DNA of 55,271 nucleotides. Origin: Haloglomus irregulare (GTDB lineage Archaea; Halobacteriota; Halobacteria; Halobacteriales; Haloarculaceae). Shown here piece by piece: positions 40,152-49,290 of the stretch; position 1 is the stretch's first letter; each line of letters opens with the position of its first letter. The notes beneath the pieces are model-generated. The model saw only the letters and a program-made list of their open reading frames with translations. It was not told the DNA's origin and did not search any database. The position numbers and the translations under genes were made by a program. The stretch lies in NCBI RefSeq assembly GCF_007421925.1, contig NZ_QMDX01000015.1, forward strand, positions 1 to 55,271, in the 5' to 3' direction.

Positions 40152-40955
40152 ATGAGTACACTCACAGTCGACGACGTATCGAAGTACTACGGGGACGTGA
40201 CCGCCGTTGAGGGCGTCTCCTTCGAGATCGAGGACGAGTTTGCCATCCTCCTCGGGGAGTCCGGCGCCGGCAAGTCCACGATGCTCCGGTGTATCAACGG
40301 CCTTACCAGCCCGTCGGAGGGGGAGATTCGGCTCAACGGCGAGCCGGTGAACAGTTCCCGGTCCGACATCGGAATGATCTTTCAGCAGCACAACTTAGTA
40401 GAGGGCGTCTCGGCGTACCTCAACGCCCTGAACGGGGGGTTAAGTCGGACGTCGGTGCTCAAGAGCATCTTCCAGTGGCAGGGCCGCGATGACAAAAAAC
40501 AGGCACTTGACGCCTTAGAGACGGTCGGCCTGCTGGAGGAGGCCCACCAGACGGTCTCACAGATGAGCGGCGGCCAGCAACAGCGGGTCGGGATCGCACG
40601 CGCACTCGTCCAGAACCCGCGGCTGCTGCTCGCCGACGAACCCGTGGCGAGTCTCGACCCTTCAAGCGCCGAGACGGTGATGGCCTACCTGAAGAAGGCC
40701 GCTGTCGAACACGACGTGACGGCGCTGGTGAGTCTCCACCAGGTTAATATCGCCGCGTATTTCGGCGAACGGTTCATCGGCCTGCGCGACGGCGGCCTGC
40801 TGTTCGATGTAAAACGCGACGAACTCACGCCAGCGCTGATCGACGACCTGTACGGCGACGTCGAAACTGTTGGGCTGGCGGACAACCGACAGGGCGACGA
40901 CGAACTGCATCCGGAGTCGATCGGTGAGACGGCAGAAGAGCGGGTGGAGCTATGA
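40152..40955 (+). CDS. phnC: PhnC, phosphonate ABC importer ATPase, 267 aa
   Basis: Walker A GESGAGKSTMLRCI, Q-loop FQQHNLVEG, signature MSGGQQQRVGIARAL, Walker B LLLADEPVASLDP and switch His SLHQVNIA, all typical of PhnC. It lies 23 bases after phnD and its stop overlaps the phnE ATG (ATGA), indicating one transcript and coupled translation. Confidence 0.94.
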   Translation: MSTLTVDDVSKYYGDVTAVEGVSFEIEDEFAILLGESGAGKSTMLRCINGLTSPSEGEIRLNGEPVNSSRSDIGMIFQQHNLVEGVSAYLNALNGGLSRTSVLKSIFQWQGRDDKKQALDALETVGLLEEAHQTVSQMSGGQQQRVGIARALVQNPRLLLADEPVASLDPSSAETVMAYLKKAAVEHDVTALVSLHQVNIAAYFGERFIGLRDGGLLFDVKRDELTPALIDDLYGDVETVGLADNRQGDDELHPESIGETAEERVEL

Positions 40956-42031
40956 GTCAGGAACGCGGCGACGGCAACCCCCTGACGACGTATTTTGGGC
41001 TGGAGGAGATCGGCGACTCCCAGGTTGAGCAGAAGCTGACCGAGCTGAAGCGACGCAAGACCACACGACGGCTCTACACGCTATTGGGCATCATCTTCGG
41101 CGGCGGCCTCTTCCTGTTCAGCCTGAACGCCGTGGGCTTCTCGCTCGGCGAACTGATCAGGCAGTGGCCGGAGTTCGTCAACGCCTTGGGCGGTTACTTC
41201 CCGCCGACGACGATTTTCGGCTTCATTCCCTTCGTCGACGTGGGCCAGTACTGGACGTTCATGATCGATGCCGGCCTGATCTTCGAGTTTGAGGACGGGA
41301 CCGGCGGAATCTTCGGGCCGATGTACGGCAAACAGATAGTCGGCCCCGGGGCAATGTTCATCACGCTCGCCATCGCCTTCGCAGGGACCGTGCTGGGTGT
41401 GCCGCTGGCACTGATCCTCTCAGTGCTGGCCAGCGAGCGGGTCGTCCCCTACCCGTTCAACTTCGGCTTTCGAGCGATCATGAGCGTCATCCGGTCGATT
41501 CCCGCACTGGTGTGGGTACTCATTCTGATCCCGCTCGGCGGCGTCGGCTCGTTCACCGCGACCCTCGCCGTCGGCATCGACACCGTCGGCTACCTCGGTC
41601 GGCTGCTCACCGACGAGCTCGAGGAGATCTCCGAAGGGCCCATCGAGGGTATCCGGAGCGTCGGCGCCTCGAAATCACAGATCGTCAGCTTCGGGATGCT
41701 CAGTCAGGTCTTCCGGGAGTTCATCGCCTGGCTCGCGTTCGACCTCGAGCACAACGTCCGCGTGGCCATCGGGCTCGGCATCATCGGCGCCGGCGGGCTC
41801 GGGCTGGAGCTCAACATCCAGCGCCGCACGTTCAACTACACCGAGATGATGGCCTGTATCCTCCTCATCCTCCTGCTGGTGGGGGCGGTCGAGTACCTCA
41901 GCCAGCGCGTCCGCTCGTCCCTTCGTGAGGGTGACGACGTCGAGACCGAGGGAATCCTGACCATCCTGTGGAAAGCCCCGAAGCGTATTGTCAGCGCCAC
42001 CGCCGGCCGCGGCCGGGACCGGGACCGCTGA
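40952..42031 (+). CDS. phnE: PhnE, phosphonate ABC importer permease, 359 aa
   Basis: Inner-membrane permease with about six membrane helices and the ABC EAA-type loop EGPIEGIRSVGASKSQIVSF. Also visible are FGFRAIMSVIRSIPALVWVL and GLGIIGAGGLGLELNIQRRT. The long N-terminal part (~110 residues with one helix) is larger than in E. coli. The stop overlaps the next ATG (TGATG). Confidence 0.93.
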   Translation: MSQERGDGNPLTTYFGLEEIGDSQVEQKLTELKRRKTTRRLYTLLGIIFGGGLFLFSLNAVGFSLGELIRQWPEFVNALGGYFPPTTIFGFIPFVDVGQYWTFMIDAGLIFEFEDGTGGIFGPMYGKQIVGPGAMFITLAIAFAGTVLGVPLALILSVLASERVVPYPFNFGFRAIMSVIRSIPALVWVLILIPLGGVGSFTATLAVGIDTVGYLGRLLTDELEEISEGPIEGIRSVGASKSQIVSFGMLSQVFREFIAWLAFDLEHNVRVAIGLGIIGAGGLGLELNIQRRTFNYTEMMACILLILLLVGAVEYLSQRVRSSLREGDDVETEGILTILWKAPKRIVSATAGRGRDRDR

Positions 42032-42738
42032 TGCAACACATCGACTCACACGGCATCGCCGACCGGCCCAAACTCGGGCCGGAGCCGACGCTGCACGACC
42101 GCGTCCGCGTTTCGGACAGCGACCTCGGTGTGTGGACCGAACTCCATCCGGGGACCAGTGTCCGCACCTCCGAGGTCGGCGCGTACAGCTACCTCATGCG
42201 ACGGGTCCAGCTGGACTTCACTACGCTTGGGCGGTTCTGCAGCGTCGCCTCGGACGTGCGTATCGGCCCGGTCAACCACCCGATGAATCGTCCTACTACC
42301 CACCACTTCACCTACCGGGCCGGCCAGTACGGCCTCGGCGACCCCGACGAGGCCGTCTTCGAGTGGCGCCGTGGCCAAGCGGTCGAGGTGGGCCACGATG
42401 TCTGGGTCGGCCACGGGGCGACCGTTTTGCCCGATGTCGAGATCGGCAACGGCGCCGTCGTTGCCGCCGGTGCGGTCGTCACCGACGACGTGGCACCCTA
42501 CGCCGTCGTCGCGGGCGTCCCGGCCGAGCGGGTCAGGTGGCGATTCCCGCCGGACGTGGCGGCGGCCGTTGAGGCTACCACGTGGTGGGAGTGGGACCAC
42601 GAGACCATCCGCGAGCGCCTGCCCGCCTTCCGCGACCTCGGACGGTTTCTCACGGAGTACGCCCCCGCGGACACCCCAGCGCCCGACCCCGAGGACGTGG
42701 GGGCCGCCCCCGGATTCGGCGAGTCCGGGGAGCCGTGA
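42031..42738 (+). CDS. Hexapeptide-repeat acyltransferase of the phn locus, 235 aa
   Basis: The left-handed beta-helix repeat region LGRFCSVASDVRIGPVNHP ... VGHDVWVGHGATVLPDVEIG ... GAVVAAGAVVTDDVAPYAVV and the xenobiotic-acetyltransferase signature resemble the phosphonate-locus hexapeptide transferase family (TIGR03308, from memory). It may acetylate aminophosphonates, a role filled by PhnO elsewhere. It is coupled to phnE and to the MFS gene (GTGA overlap). Confidence 0.82.
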   Translation: MQHIDSHGIADRPKLGPEPTLHDRVRVSDSDLGVWTELHPGTSVRTSEVGAYSYLMRRVQLDFTTLGRFCSVASDVRIGPVNHPMNRPTTHHFTYRAGQYGLGDPDEAVFEWRRGQAVEVGHDVWVGHGATVLPDVEIGNGAVVAAGAVVTDDVAPYAVVAGVPAERVRWRFPPDVAAAVEATTWWEWDHETIRERLPAFRDLGRFLTEYAPADTPAPDPEDVGAAPGFGESGEP

Positions 42739-44012
42739 GCGACGCCGAAAGGACGGGCCTGGAGGTCGACCCCGGCCCGGAACCAGGGCCGGGTCGGCGG
42801 AACCGCGAACACGGGCAACGGCGGGCGCTGGTCGTGACGGCGACCGCGCTCTTTCTCTCGGTGCTGGTGTGGTTCAACTACCCGGCGGTACTACCCCGGG
42901 TAATCGATGACTGGGGGCTGTCCGGGATCGAGGCCGGTGTGATGTTCGGCGCGCTCCAGGCCGGCTATTTGACGGCGATACTGCCGGCGGGGTGGCTGGC
43001 CGACCGGCGCTCTCCCCGGTGGGTCGTCTCTATCGGCGCGGTCGGGACCGCGCTTCCGTCGCTGGCGTTCGCCGCCGTCGCCGACGGGGTGGTGCTGGGC
43101 TCGCTGTTGCGCTTCTGTTCGGGGCTGTTCGTCGCCGGCGTCTACATCCCCGGGATGCGCTTTCTCAGCGACTGGTTCCCCGAGTCAGTCCGGGGGCGGG
43201 CGCTCGGGCTGTACATCGGCACCTTCGAACTCGGGAGCGGCCTCTCCTTTGTCTTCGCTACCACCGCGGCCACGGCGGTGGACTGGCGGGTCGCGGTCGG
43301 GCTCACTAGCGCTGGTGCATTGGTAGTGCCGCTTCTGATGCTCGGGCTCACCCAGGCCCCACCGGGGCGGACGGAACCGACCGGGATATTCCCCGACCTC
43401 GGTCTGCTCCGGAACCGGGCCTTCCTCGCCGCGACCGCGGTCTACTCCTTTCACAACTGGGAGCTGTTCGGCGTCCGTAACTGGCTGCTGGCCTTCCTCG
43501 TCGTCGCGCCGGCAATACCAGGGGGCGTTCTCCCGGGGCTGGTCGTCGGGGCGATGGTAGTCGCAAGCGGTGTCGGCAACGTCGCCGGCGGCTGGCTCAG
43601 CGATCGGATCGGCCGGACGCGGGTGCTCGCCGGCGGGCTCGTGGCGAGTGCCCTCTGCAGCGGTCTCTTCGGCCTGCTGGGTGGTCTGCCCGCCGGCCTG
43701 CTGGTCACGGTGACACTCGGGTACGGGTTCGTCCTCGCCGTCGACAGTGCACCCACCTCGACGCTCGTCACGGAGGTGGTCGCTGACGAGCGTGTCGGCG
43801 CGGCGCTGTCGGTGCAGTCACTCACCGGCTTCTCGACGACTGTCGTCTCACCCGTTGTGTTCGGGCTCGCACTCGACCGCCGCGGCTACGCGGTTGCCTT
43901 TCCGACACTCGCAGCTGGGGCACTCGCTGGTCTGATCTCGGTGGCGATCCTGGCCCAGTCACTTCCCTGGCGGGCCGAGGCCGGCAGAGCCGTCGGGGGG
44001 GAACCGGAGTAG
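42735..44012 (+). CDS. MFS transporter, 425 aa
   Basis: GTG 42735 (MSDAERTGLEV). About twelve membrane helices with both MFS motif-A loops, GWLADRRSPRWVV and GGWLSDRIGRTRVL. As the last gene of the phnDCE operon it may import a second organophosphorus compound or export a breakdown product such as an alkyl or acetylated amine; the sequence cannot tell. It ends one base before the convergent regulator gene. Confidence 0.85.
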   Translation: MSDAERTGLEVDPGPEPGPGRRNREHGQRRALVVTATALFLSVLVWFNYPAVLPRVIDDWGLSGIEAGVMFGALQAGYLTAILPAGWLADRRSPRWVVSIGAVGTALPSLAFAAVADGVVLGSLLRFCSGLFVAGVYIPGMRFLSDWFPESVRGRALGLYIGTFELGSGLSFVFATTAATAVDWRVAVGLTSAGALVVPLLMLGLTQAPPGRTEPTGIFPDLGLLRNRAFLAATAVYSFHNWELFGVRNWLLAFLVVAPAIPGGVLPGLVVGAMVVASGVGNVAGGWLSDRIGRTRVLAGGLVASALCSGLFGLLGGLPAGLLVTVTLGYGFVLAVDSAPTSTLVTEVVADERVGAALSVQSLTGFSTTVVSPVVFGLALDRRGYAVAFPTLAAGALAGLISVAILAQSLPWRAEAGRAVGGEPE

Positions 44013-44915
44013 TCAGATTCGAACGTGAGGCGGCCGCACGCCGGTATGGAGGTTGACGGCGATTTCAGTGGCGTCGACCCAGTAGTAGATCGCTCGCTCT
44101 AGCGCCCGGGTGACGGAGGCAAGGTGGCCGTACATCTCTGGGCTGTAGGCGGTGACGAGTTCGAACAGCTCGTTGAGGTCGCGGTGGACGGTCTCCTCCT
44201 CTGCGTGAAGCTCCTCGTACGCGGCGACCTCGCCGTCGAACAGGACCGTGCCGAACAGTTCGTTGATTCGCGTCCCGGCGTCGAAGACCTCCAGCACTCG
44301 CTCTTCGACAAACCCCGGGCTCTCGCCCGTGTCATGCCCCGTCACGTCCGAGATGAAGCAGGCGCGATCGCCGATGATCTCTAAGTTGGTGGCGACGGTC
44401 GCCAGATCGGAGGCGACGCGGTTTCCCGGCCAGTCCGTCGTAAGGGTGTAGGACTTCAGTTCGCTGACCACTGCCGAGTAGCGCTCGTTGGTAACGGATT
44501 CGAGTGCGTCGGCGGGCTGGTCGGGTACTTCACCACGAAACTCGTCCCTCGCGGCTTGGTACTGGCTGGCGGTCACCTCGTCCAGCCGCTCCAAGAGATC
44601 AAGCACTGCCGCTCCTCGGTCGGTAGGAGGGCTCGTCTCCCTGGCGCCCTGCACTCCGCCGAGGAGCGTCGACACGTTCTCGGCGGCCTCGTAGATGGCC
44701 TCATCGTCGACGACGTATGCCTTCCGCACGATGTCGTCCCGTTTCAGCTCCTGGAGGATTTCCGAGAGGTACTGCTCGGAGATACCGGCCTCCTCGGCGA
44801 GTCGGGGTTTGGTGGGCGGGGCCGTTCGATCGATAGCCTCTATTACCTGCGCGAGCGTTGCTTCGCGACCCTGCCTTGCCTCATCCCGTGGACCGAACCA
44901 GTTGTGTCTAAACAT
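44013..44915 (-). CDS. Winged-helix regulator with possible PhoU-like helical domain, 300 aa
   Basis: The start is ATG 44915 (MFRHNWFGPRDEAR), with a TATA-like CCTATACAC 23-31 bases upstream. The N-terminal winged helix covers ~residues 15-80 (KPRLAEEAGISEQYLSEILQ). The helical remainder contains DLATVATNLEIIGDRACFIS, which recalls the PhoU (E/D)-R-I-G-D-H-A motif. It is convergent with the MFS gene and divergent from phoU, so it is a good candidate for control of the phn genes. The PhoU likeness is tentative. Confidence 0.65.
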   Translation of the reverse strand: MFRHNWFGPRDEARQGREATLAQVIEAIDRTAPPTKPRLAEEAGISEQYLSEILQELKRDDIVRKAYVVDDEAIYEAAENVSTLLGGVQGARETSPPTDRGAAVLDLLERLDEVTASQYQAARDEFRGEVPDQPADALESVTNERYSAVVSELKSYTLTTDWPGNRVASDLATVATNLEIIGDRACFISDVTGHDTGESPGFVEERVLEVFDAGTRINELFGTVLFDGEVAAYEELHAEEETVHRDLNELFELVTAYSPEMYGHLASVTRALERAIYYWVDATEIAVNLHTGVRPPHVRI

Positions 44916-44937
44916 GTACTGGGGTATTTCTGCCCCG

Positions 44938-44946
44938 TGTATAGGG
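44938..44946 (-). promoter_or_regulatory. TATA box of the winged-helix regulator gene
   Basis: Minus-strand CCTATACAC lies 23-31 bases before ATG 44915. This decides the start over the upstream in-frame ATG at 44981. Confidence 0.5.
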
Positions 44947-45043
44947 GTGGGCCAGGGACTATCCGGACGTCTATGATTCATATATATCTCCGAGTGAAGG
45001 TCCGGGCTTGGACCATACCCCGCTACGATATGTACAAGTATAT

Positions 45044-45069
45044 ACCCGTTCAGGAGGCAATTAACGGGT
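45044..45069. promoter_or_regulatory. Inverted repeat upstream of the AbrB-PhoU gene
   Basis: ACCCGTT (45044-45050) and AACGGGT (45063-45069) are perfect complements with a 12-base spacer. They lie just downstream of TATA-like AGTATATACC and 40-66 bases before the ATG at 45110, a position suited to repression. A second short inverted repeat GGTCC/GGACC is at 44999-45014. Confidence 0.45.
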
Positions 45070-45109
45070 CATAGCAACTGTTACTCCGTGCGAGTACGGC
45101 CCACTATAC

Positions 45110-46150
45110 ATGGAGACGCGCAAGGTTCAACTCTCCGGGGGGACCACCTACATGGTGTCACTCCCCAAACAATGGGCAAACGAGCACGGTATTGAGGCGG
45201 GGTCGGTACTCTCACTACGACCGAACGGCGACGGGTCCCTGCTGGTAGAGACGAACTCCGTCGGCGGAACGTGTGAGCTGTCAGTGACGCTTGATGTCGG
45301 GACAGCCACCGAGGCCGCCATCCGCCAACGGATACTAAGTCTCTACACGATCGGCTGTGAATCACTCACCCTCACTGACCGAACTGGCCACGACGCCAGC
45401 GCTCATCAGGCCGTCGAAGCCGCGATCGACGGGCTCTCCGGCTTCGAACTGCTCGAATCCACCGAGAACCGTATCAAGCTCACCAACCTCGTGGACGCCC
45501 AGAACGTTGACGTGCGGAAGGTCTCGCTCCGGATGCGGTTGGTGGCGCTTGCTATGCAGCGAGATGCGATCTCCGCCATCACGACTGACGACGTATCGCT
45601 TGCCGAACGCGTCATCGAACGCGATACTGAGGCTGACAAACTATTCTCCATGATCACCCGGTACTTTCGACGGTCTCTGTCTGATTTCCGAGAGATCGAG
45701 AAACTGGACCAGACCCGTGACAGTCTCTTCGAGTACTACTACGTCTGCCGGCAGCTGGAGCGAATCGCCGACCACGCCGAGAAGATTGCCAGCTTCGTCA
45801 CCGACCCCGAGGCACCGAACCTCGAAGGACTCAAGCAGGAGATCGCCAGCGTCGGTTCCCGCTCGCGAAGAGTCGTCGACGACGCTGCCGATGTCGTACT
45901 CGCCAACGGGAATCTCGAGGACGCTCAGGCGGTGATTGAACAGTGTCAAGAGCTCGTCAACGATATCGAAACCCTTCACCGCCAGTTGTATGACCACGAC
46001 GCTCCCGACGAGGCTTACGTCGGCGGAATGGTGTTAGACAGCCTCCGTCGAACCGCAGAGTATGGATCCAATATGGCCGACATCGGCACCCAGCGAACGC
46101 TGCGGAAGCAGACGCCGGATGATGGCCGCGACACCGTGCCGTCGATGTAG
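45110..46150 (+). CDS. phoU: Phosphate uptake regulator, AbrB + PhoU domains, 346 aa
   Basis: The N-terminal AbrB/SpoVT swapped-hairpin domain METRKVQLSGGTTYMVSLPK ... WANEHGIEAGSVLSL is fused to a PhoU helical domain with two copies of the PhoU motif (YVCRQLERIADHAEKIASFV and VLDSLRRTAEYGSNMADIGT). This architecture is common in haloarchaea, where PhoU-like proteins adjust phosphate transport and gene expression. Its place beside the phn locus points to phosphate-status control of phosphonate use. Confidence 0.88.
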   Translation: METRKVQLSGGTTYMVSLPKQWANEHGIEAGSVLSLRPNGDGSLLVETNSVGGTCELSVTLDVGTATEAAIRQRILSLYTIGCESLTLTDRTGHDASAHQAVEAAIDGLSGFELLESTENRIKLTNLVDAQNVDVRKVSLRMRLVALAMQRDAISAITTDDVSLAERVIERDTEADKLFSMITRYFRRSLSDFREIEKLDQTRDSLFEYYYVCRQLERIADHAEKIASFVTDPEAPNLEGLKQEIASVGSRSRRVVDDAADVVLANGNLEDAQAVIEQCQELVNDIETLHRQLYDHDAPDEAYVGGMVLDSLRRTAEYGSNMADIGTQRTLRKQTPDDGRDTVPSM

Positions 46151-46366
46151 AGGTATTTACTTATATTGAAAATTCCAATTTGTGCTGAGTTTCGGCGAGC
46201 GTGCTGCATATAGGGCGCGAATCGGTTACAGCGGTAGCGAGGCGAAAGCCCACCCCTTTAGCGGTGGGATGAAGCCGACAACTGGGAATCTCTCCACGCT
46301 CGTAAGCACGGCTGGGGTTGGATATATGTGTGGCACTTTTAGGTGAGCAGTTTCTATATACTGACG

Positions 46367-46756
46367 ATGCCCCGTGGGTTCGACAGGGAACGTACCAACG
46401 TCCACAAACTCCAGTACCACTTCATCTGGTGCCCGAAGTACCGTAAATCGGTACTTGAAAGTGAGGTACGCAACCGTCTCGAAGAACTCATCGAGGAGAA
46501 AGCCGACGAACTCGGGTTAGAAATACTGGAGTTGGCGATTCGCTCCGACCACGTACACCTGTTCATCACGGGCGATCCGACGCTCGCCCCGAACAAAATA
46601 ATGCAACAGGTCAAGGGCTACTCCTCTCGCCACCTCCGCGACGAGTTCGACTTCGGCTTGCCGTCGCTGTGGACGCGCTCGTACTTCGTCTCAAGTGCGG
46701 GTGACGTATCCAGCGAAGTCATCGAGGAGTACATCGACGCCCAAGCAGGTGAATAG
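46367..46756 (+). CDS. tnpA: TnpA, IS200-family Y1 HUH transposase, 129 aa
   Basis: The HUH motif is HVHLF (residues ~59-63), and the catalytic Tyr lies in VKGYSSRHLRDEF. The rest follows the family (HKLQYHFIWCPKYRKSVLE, LWTRSYFVSSAGDVSSEVI). It acts as a dimer on single-stranded element ends, recognising the hairpins and cutting next to TTAC-type targets. ATG 46367 is preferred; tnpB starts 3 bases after its stop. Confidence 0.93.
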   Translation: MPRGFDRERTNVHKLQYHFIWCPKYRKSVLESEVRNRLEELIEEKADELGLEILELAIRSDHVHLFITGDPTLAPNKIMQQVKGYSSRHLRDEFDFGLPSLWTRSYFVSSAGDVSSEVIEEYIDAQAGE

Positions 46757-46758
46757 CC

Positions 46759-47913
46759 ATGCAACGGAACGTCTCAACCACGGTGCGGGTCAAACTCCAC
46801 TCGCTGACCAACAGGAAGGCTGACCTGCTCGCCCGTGAGTACGAGGCGTTCCAGACCGAAGTTCACGGCGGAGACGCCAACCTCTACTCCGCGACCGACC
46901 AACAGGCGTCGAAAGTCCAACGACAGAAAGACCCGAACCCCGACACCGAACAGCCTGTGGTTCTCCGCAACGACGTGTTCGACGTGGCTCACGACGAGGA
47001 TACTGTTCTCTCGTCGTGGTGGGTCAAAGTCCCCGTCTACGACCCAGAACGGGGACGGGGGAACTCCATTTGGTGTCCCGCCCACGTCCCGCGAAAGGAT
47101 GAACAACTCGTCCGTGAGGGCGATATTCGGGACAGCGAACTGGTGCGCCGTGACGATGACTGGTACGTCCACCTCGTCGTGAAGCGGTCTGTGACCGTCC
47201 GAGACGAGTACGGCGACGTGCTGGCTATCGACATGGGTGCACGCTGGGTCGCTACCTGCGCGTTCCTCTCCGACCGAAAAACCATGTTCTACGGCGAGGA
47301 AGTCCGTCGCATCCGCGAACACTACAAGCAACTGCGGAAGTCCATCGGGAAAGCGAAACCCAGACAGGGACAGCAGGTGGTCGAGCGTATCGGTGACGCG
47401 GAAGCGCGGAAGGTGGACGACCGTCTCCACAAGATTGCTCGCCAACTCGTGGAGGATGCCGAGGAACGGAACGCGGTCATCGTCGTGGGCGACCTCGGCG
47501 GGATTCGCAAAGACAACGACAAAGGGCGGTACGTTAACGACAAGACCCACAAGATGCCGTTCGCCCGCCTGCTCAACTACATCGAGTACAAAGCCCACGA
47601 CGCAGGCATCGACGTACAGTTGGTCGAAGAATACGACACGTCGAAGACCTGCAATCGGTGTGCTTGTGAGGGCGTCCGAGAGACGCAGGGGCGCTTTGAG
47701 TGTCCCGAGTGTGGACTGGACGACAACGCAGACAAGAACGGTGCGCTGAACATCGGCAAACGAGCCTTGGGCAAGTTCTCGAAACCGCTGTCCGAGGCGG
47801 GGGCTGTACTGGCACAGCCCGAAACGCAGGTCATCGTCCAACGTGACGACGAACCTGCGAACCTCCCGCTACTCGTGGATTCAACCCCCAGTGGGGGAAC
47901 CCCACGGCTTTAG
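46759..47913 (+). CDS. tnpB: TnpB, GDL-type RuvC-II, 384 aa
   Basis: Full-length TnpB with N-terminal domain MQRNVSTTVRVKLHSLTNRK, RuvC-I LAIDMGARWVA, RuvC-II IVVGDLGGIRK, zinc ribbon CNRCA ... CPECG and RuvC-III DDNADKNGALNI. The usual Glu of EDL is Gly here. About 20 residues further on lies VNDKTHKMPF, aligned with NEK in two other copies, an acidic residue that might replace the missing Glu. Coupled to tnpA; the stop lies inside the right-end hairpin. Confidence 0.9.
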   Translation: MQRNVSTTVRVKLHSLTNRKADLLAREYEAFQTEVHGGDANLYSATDQQASKVQRQKDPNPDTEQPVVLRNDVFDVAHDEDTVLSSWWVKVPVYDPERGRGNSIWCPAHVPRKDEQLVREGDIRDSELVRRDDDWYVHLVVKRSVTVRDEYGDVLAIDMGARWVATCAFLSDRKTMFYGEEVRRIREHYKQLRKSIGKAKPRQGQQVVERIGDAEARKVDDRLHKIARQLVEDAEERNAVIVVGDLGGIRKDNDKGRYVNDKTHKMPFARLLNYIEYKAHDAGIDVQLVEEYDTSKTCNRCACEGVRETQGRFECPECGLDDNADKNGALNIGKRALGKFSKPLSEAGAVLAQPETQVIVQRDDEPANLPLLVDSTPSGGTPRL

Positions 47914-47957
47914 CCGTGGGAGGATGTCAGTTGACCTCGGCTTATGAGCGTGGAGGC

Positions 47958-48110
47958 TCACCGCTCGCCGACAATCACGAACGCTCGGTCGTCCTCCCCG
48001 TCCCCGTCTACGTACGTGCGCGGGTGCGTCTCGATCAAATCAAGTCCTGCGCTCCTGAGCCACTGTTTGAGTACCGCCGGTTCGAAGGCCCGCAGGACCT
48101 GCCGCTCAGT
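47958..48110 (-). pseudogene. 3' remnant of a gene following the actin gene
   Basis: One frame over from the actin stop, a start-less stretch reads [20 protein letters not shown], then SAGLDLIETHPRTYVDGDGE and DDRAFVIVGER before TGA 47958. It looks like the C-terminus of a class I methyltransferase (helix then Glu-rich strand), but this is tentative. It is joined directly to the end of the actin gene, so a deletion fused them. The IS200/IS605 element ends about 30 bases away. Confidence 0.4.
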
Positions 48111-49143
48111 CGTCTTCGCTGGCTTCCGCCGGCTCCGTCTTGGGTTCCGAGTCTCCGATCGGCTCCTCCTCGTCGGAGCGAGCCGCGACAAGCCCGCCAC
48201 GGGCGACGCTGTACATTGGTTCTTTCGCATGGATGACGTCGCTGACGCTGAACGGGATTTCCGCGCTCTCGAGATGGTCGCGGAACAGGTCCTCGAAGCC
48301 ATCGGGGCTGGCCGTGCCACCGGTGACGACAACAGGCACATCAAGGCCTTCCTCGATATCTTCCTCGTCTACCTCATTGACGATGTGTTCGATGACGTAG
48401 TCGAGCAGGTTCTCGTAGTAGATGGACAGTGCCCCTTCGACGCCGCCGACATCGGTCCGGAAGTCCAACTCGAAGTCGTCCTCCTTGATTGACGTGACCT
48501 TGTCGACCGGCGTGCCGGTCGCCTGAGCAGCCTCCGTGTCGATCCAGTCACCGCCCCGGGCGACGGAGAACTTCATCACCGGCACTGCATAGTACGCCAG
48601 ACAGACGTTGGTCATCCCCGCCCCGAAGGAGATACCGAGCCCGGTGAAGGAGTTGTCCGCTAACTCGGAGTAGATGACCGCCATGCCCTCGTTGATCGGC
48701 TCGGCGTCATAGCCCATGTCATTGAGCAGCGATTCGAGCGTCTTCTGATGGTAGAGGGTGGATAGGTCCGAGTCGATCGGATCCGCTGGCGAAGAGTAGT
48801 AGAGGCGCTCACCAGGATGCTGCGGCTCGCCGATTACCTGCTCGATGATGAGCTTCATCATCGGAATCGCGGATTTCTCGTCGCTCGAGAGGATACCGTG
48901 TTGCATCGGTCGACGGGTCTCCTTGTTGAAGATGTTCGCGAAATCAAGCGCGTCATCGCCGACGACGTACACCTTGTCGTCCTTCCGGATATGGAGAACG
49001 TCGCTCTGTGAGAGCATCTGCTCAGCCATATCCGAGTACTCAATCTCCACGAACGAATTCCGCTGTTGTACGAACACTGTGTCGGTTCCCTCCTGCCGCG
49101 CTGACAGGATATTCATCGTTCCGACGTCAAGGCCCTTTGCCAT
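48106..49143 (-). CDS. Salactin-like archaeal actin-family ATPase, 345 aa
   Basis: Actin-family motifs: phosphate-1 [14 protein letters not shown] (D-x-G-T), phosphate-2 [20 protein letters not shown] (Ser where Asp is usual) and adenosine motif [16 protein letters not shown] recognise it from memory as the salactin/volactin family of haloarchaea, which forms dynamically unstable filaments implicated in chromosome or plasmid distribution. ATG 49143 is preferred, with TATA-like ATATTTATCT 22-32 bases upstream. The C-terminus is a short acidic tail. Confidence 0.78.
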   Translation of the reverse strand: MAKGLDVGTMNILSARQEGTDTVFVQQRNSFVEIEYSDMAEQMLSQSDVLHIRKDDKVYVVGDDALDFANIFNKETRRPMQHGILSSDEKSAIPMMKLIIEQVIGEPQHPGERLYYSSPADPIDSDLSTLYHQKTLESLLNDMGYDAEPINEGMAVIYSELADNSFTGLGISFGAGMTNVCLAYYAVPVMKFSVARGGDWIDTEAAQATGTPVDKVTSIKEDDFELDFRTDVGGVEGALSIYYENLLDYVIEHIVNEVDEEDIEEGLDVPVVVTGGTASPDGFEDLFRDHLESAEIPFSVSDVIHAKEPMYSVARGGLVAARSDEEEPIGDSEPKTEPAEASEDD

Positions 49144-49290
49144 GATGTATGCCGCGGAAGCAAGGTAGATAAATATTCGCCGCATCAGCCCTCAGTCCGA
49201 CTCCGGGTGGCCCCGTTCGGTGCGGGGTTCGGGATGGAACTACTGTGGGCGACCTACCGGATAGTATTTTTCCACATTCACGGGTGCGGA

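Larger units (their letters stand above)
46230..47929 (+). mobile_element. Complete IS200/IS605 element (tnpA + tnpB)
   Basis: The left flank is TTAC (46226-46229). The left-end hairpin is CCACC/GGTGG at 46250-46267 and the right-end hairpin is perfect (CCCACGGCT/AGCCGTGGG, 47901-47920). It is the only element in the window with its own Y1 transposase, so it could mobilise the tnpA-less copies that share similar ends. The exact right end (about 47929) is inferred from comparison with 17083-18762. Confidence 0.8.

Noticed and set aside
46774-47841. A 355-residue minus-strand frame opposite tnpB
   Set aside because: Antisense shadow; the plus strand carries RuvC and zinc motifs and is coupled to tnpA.
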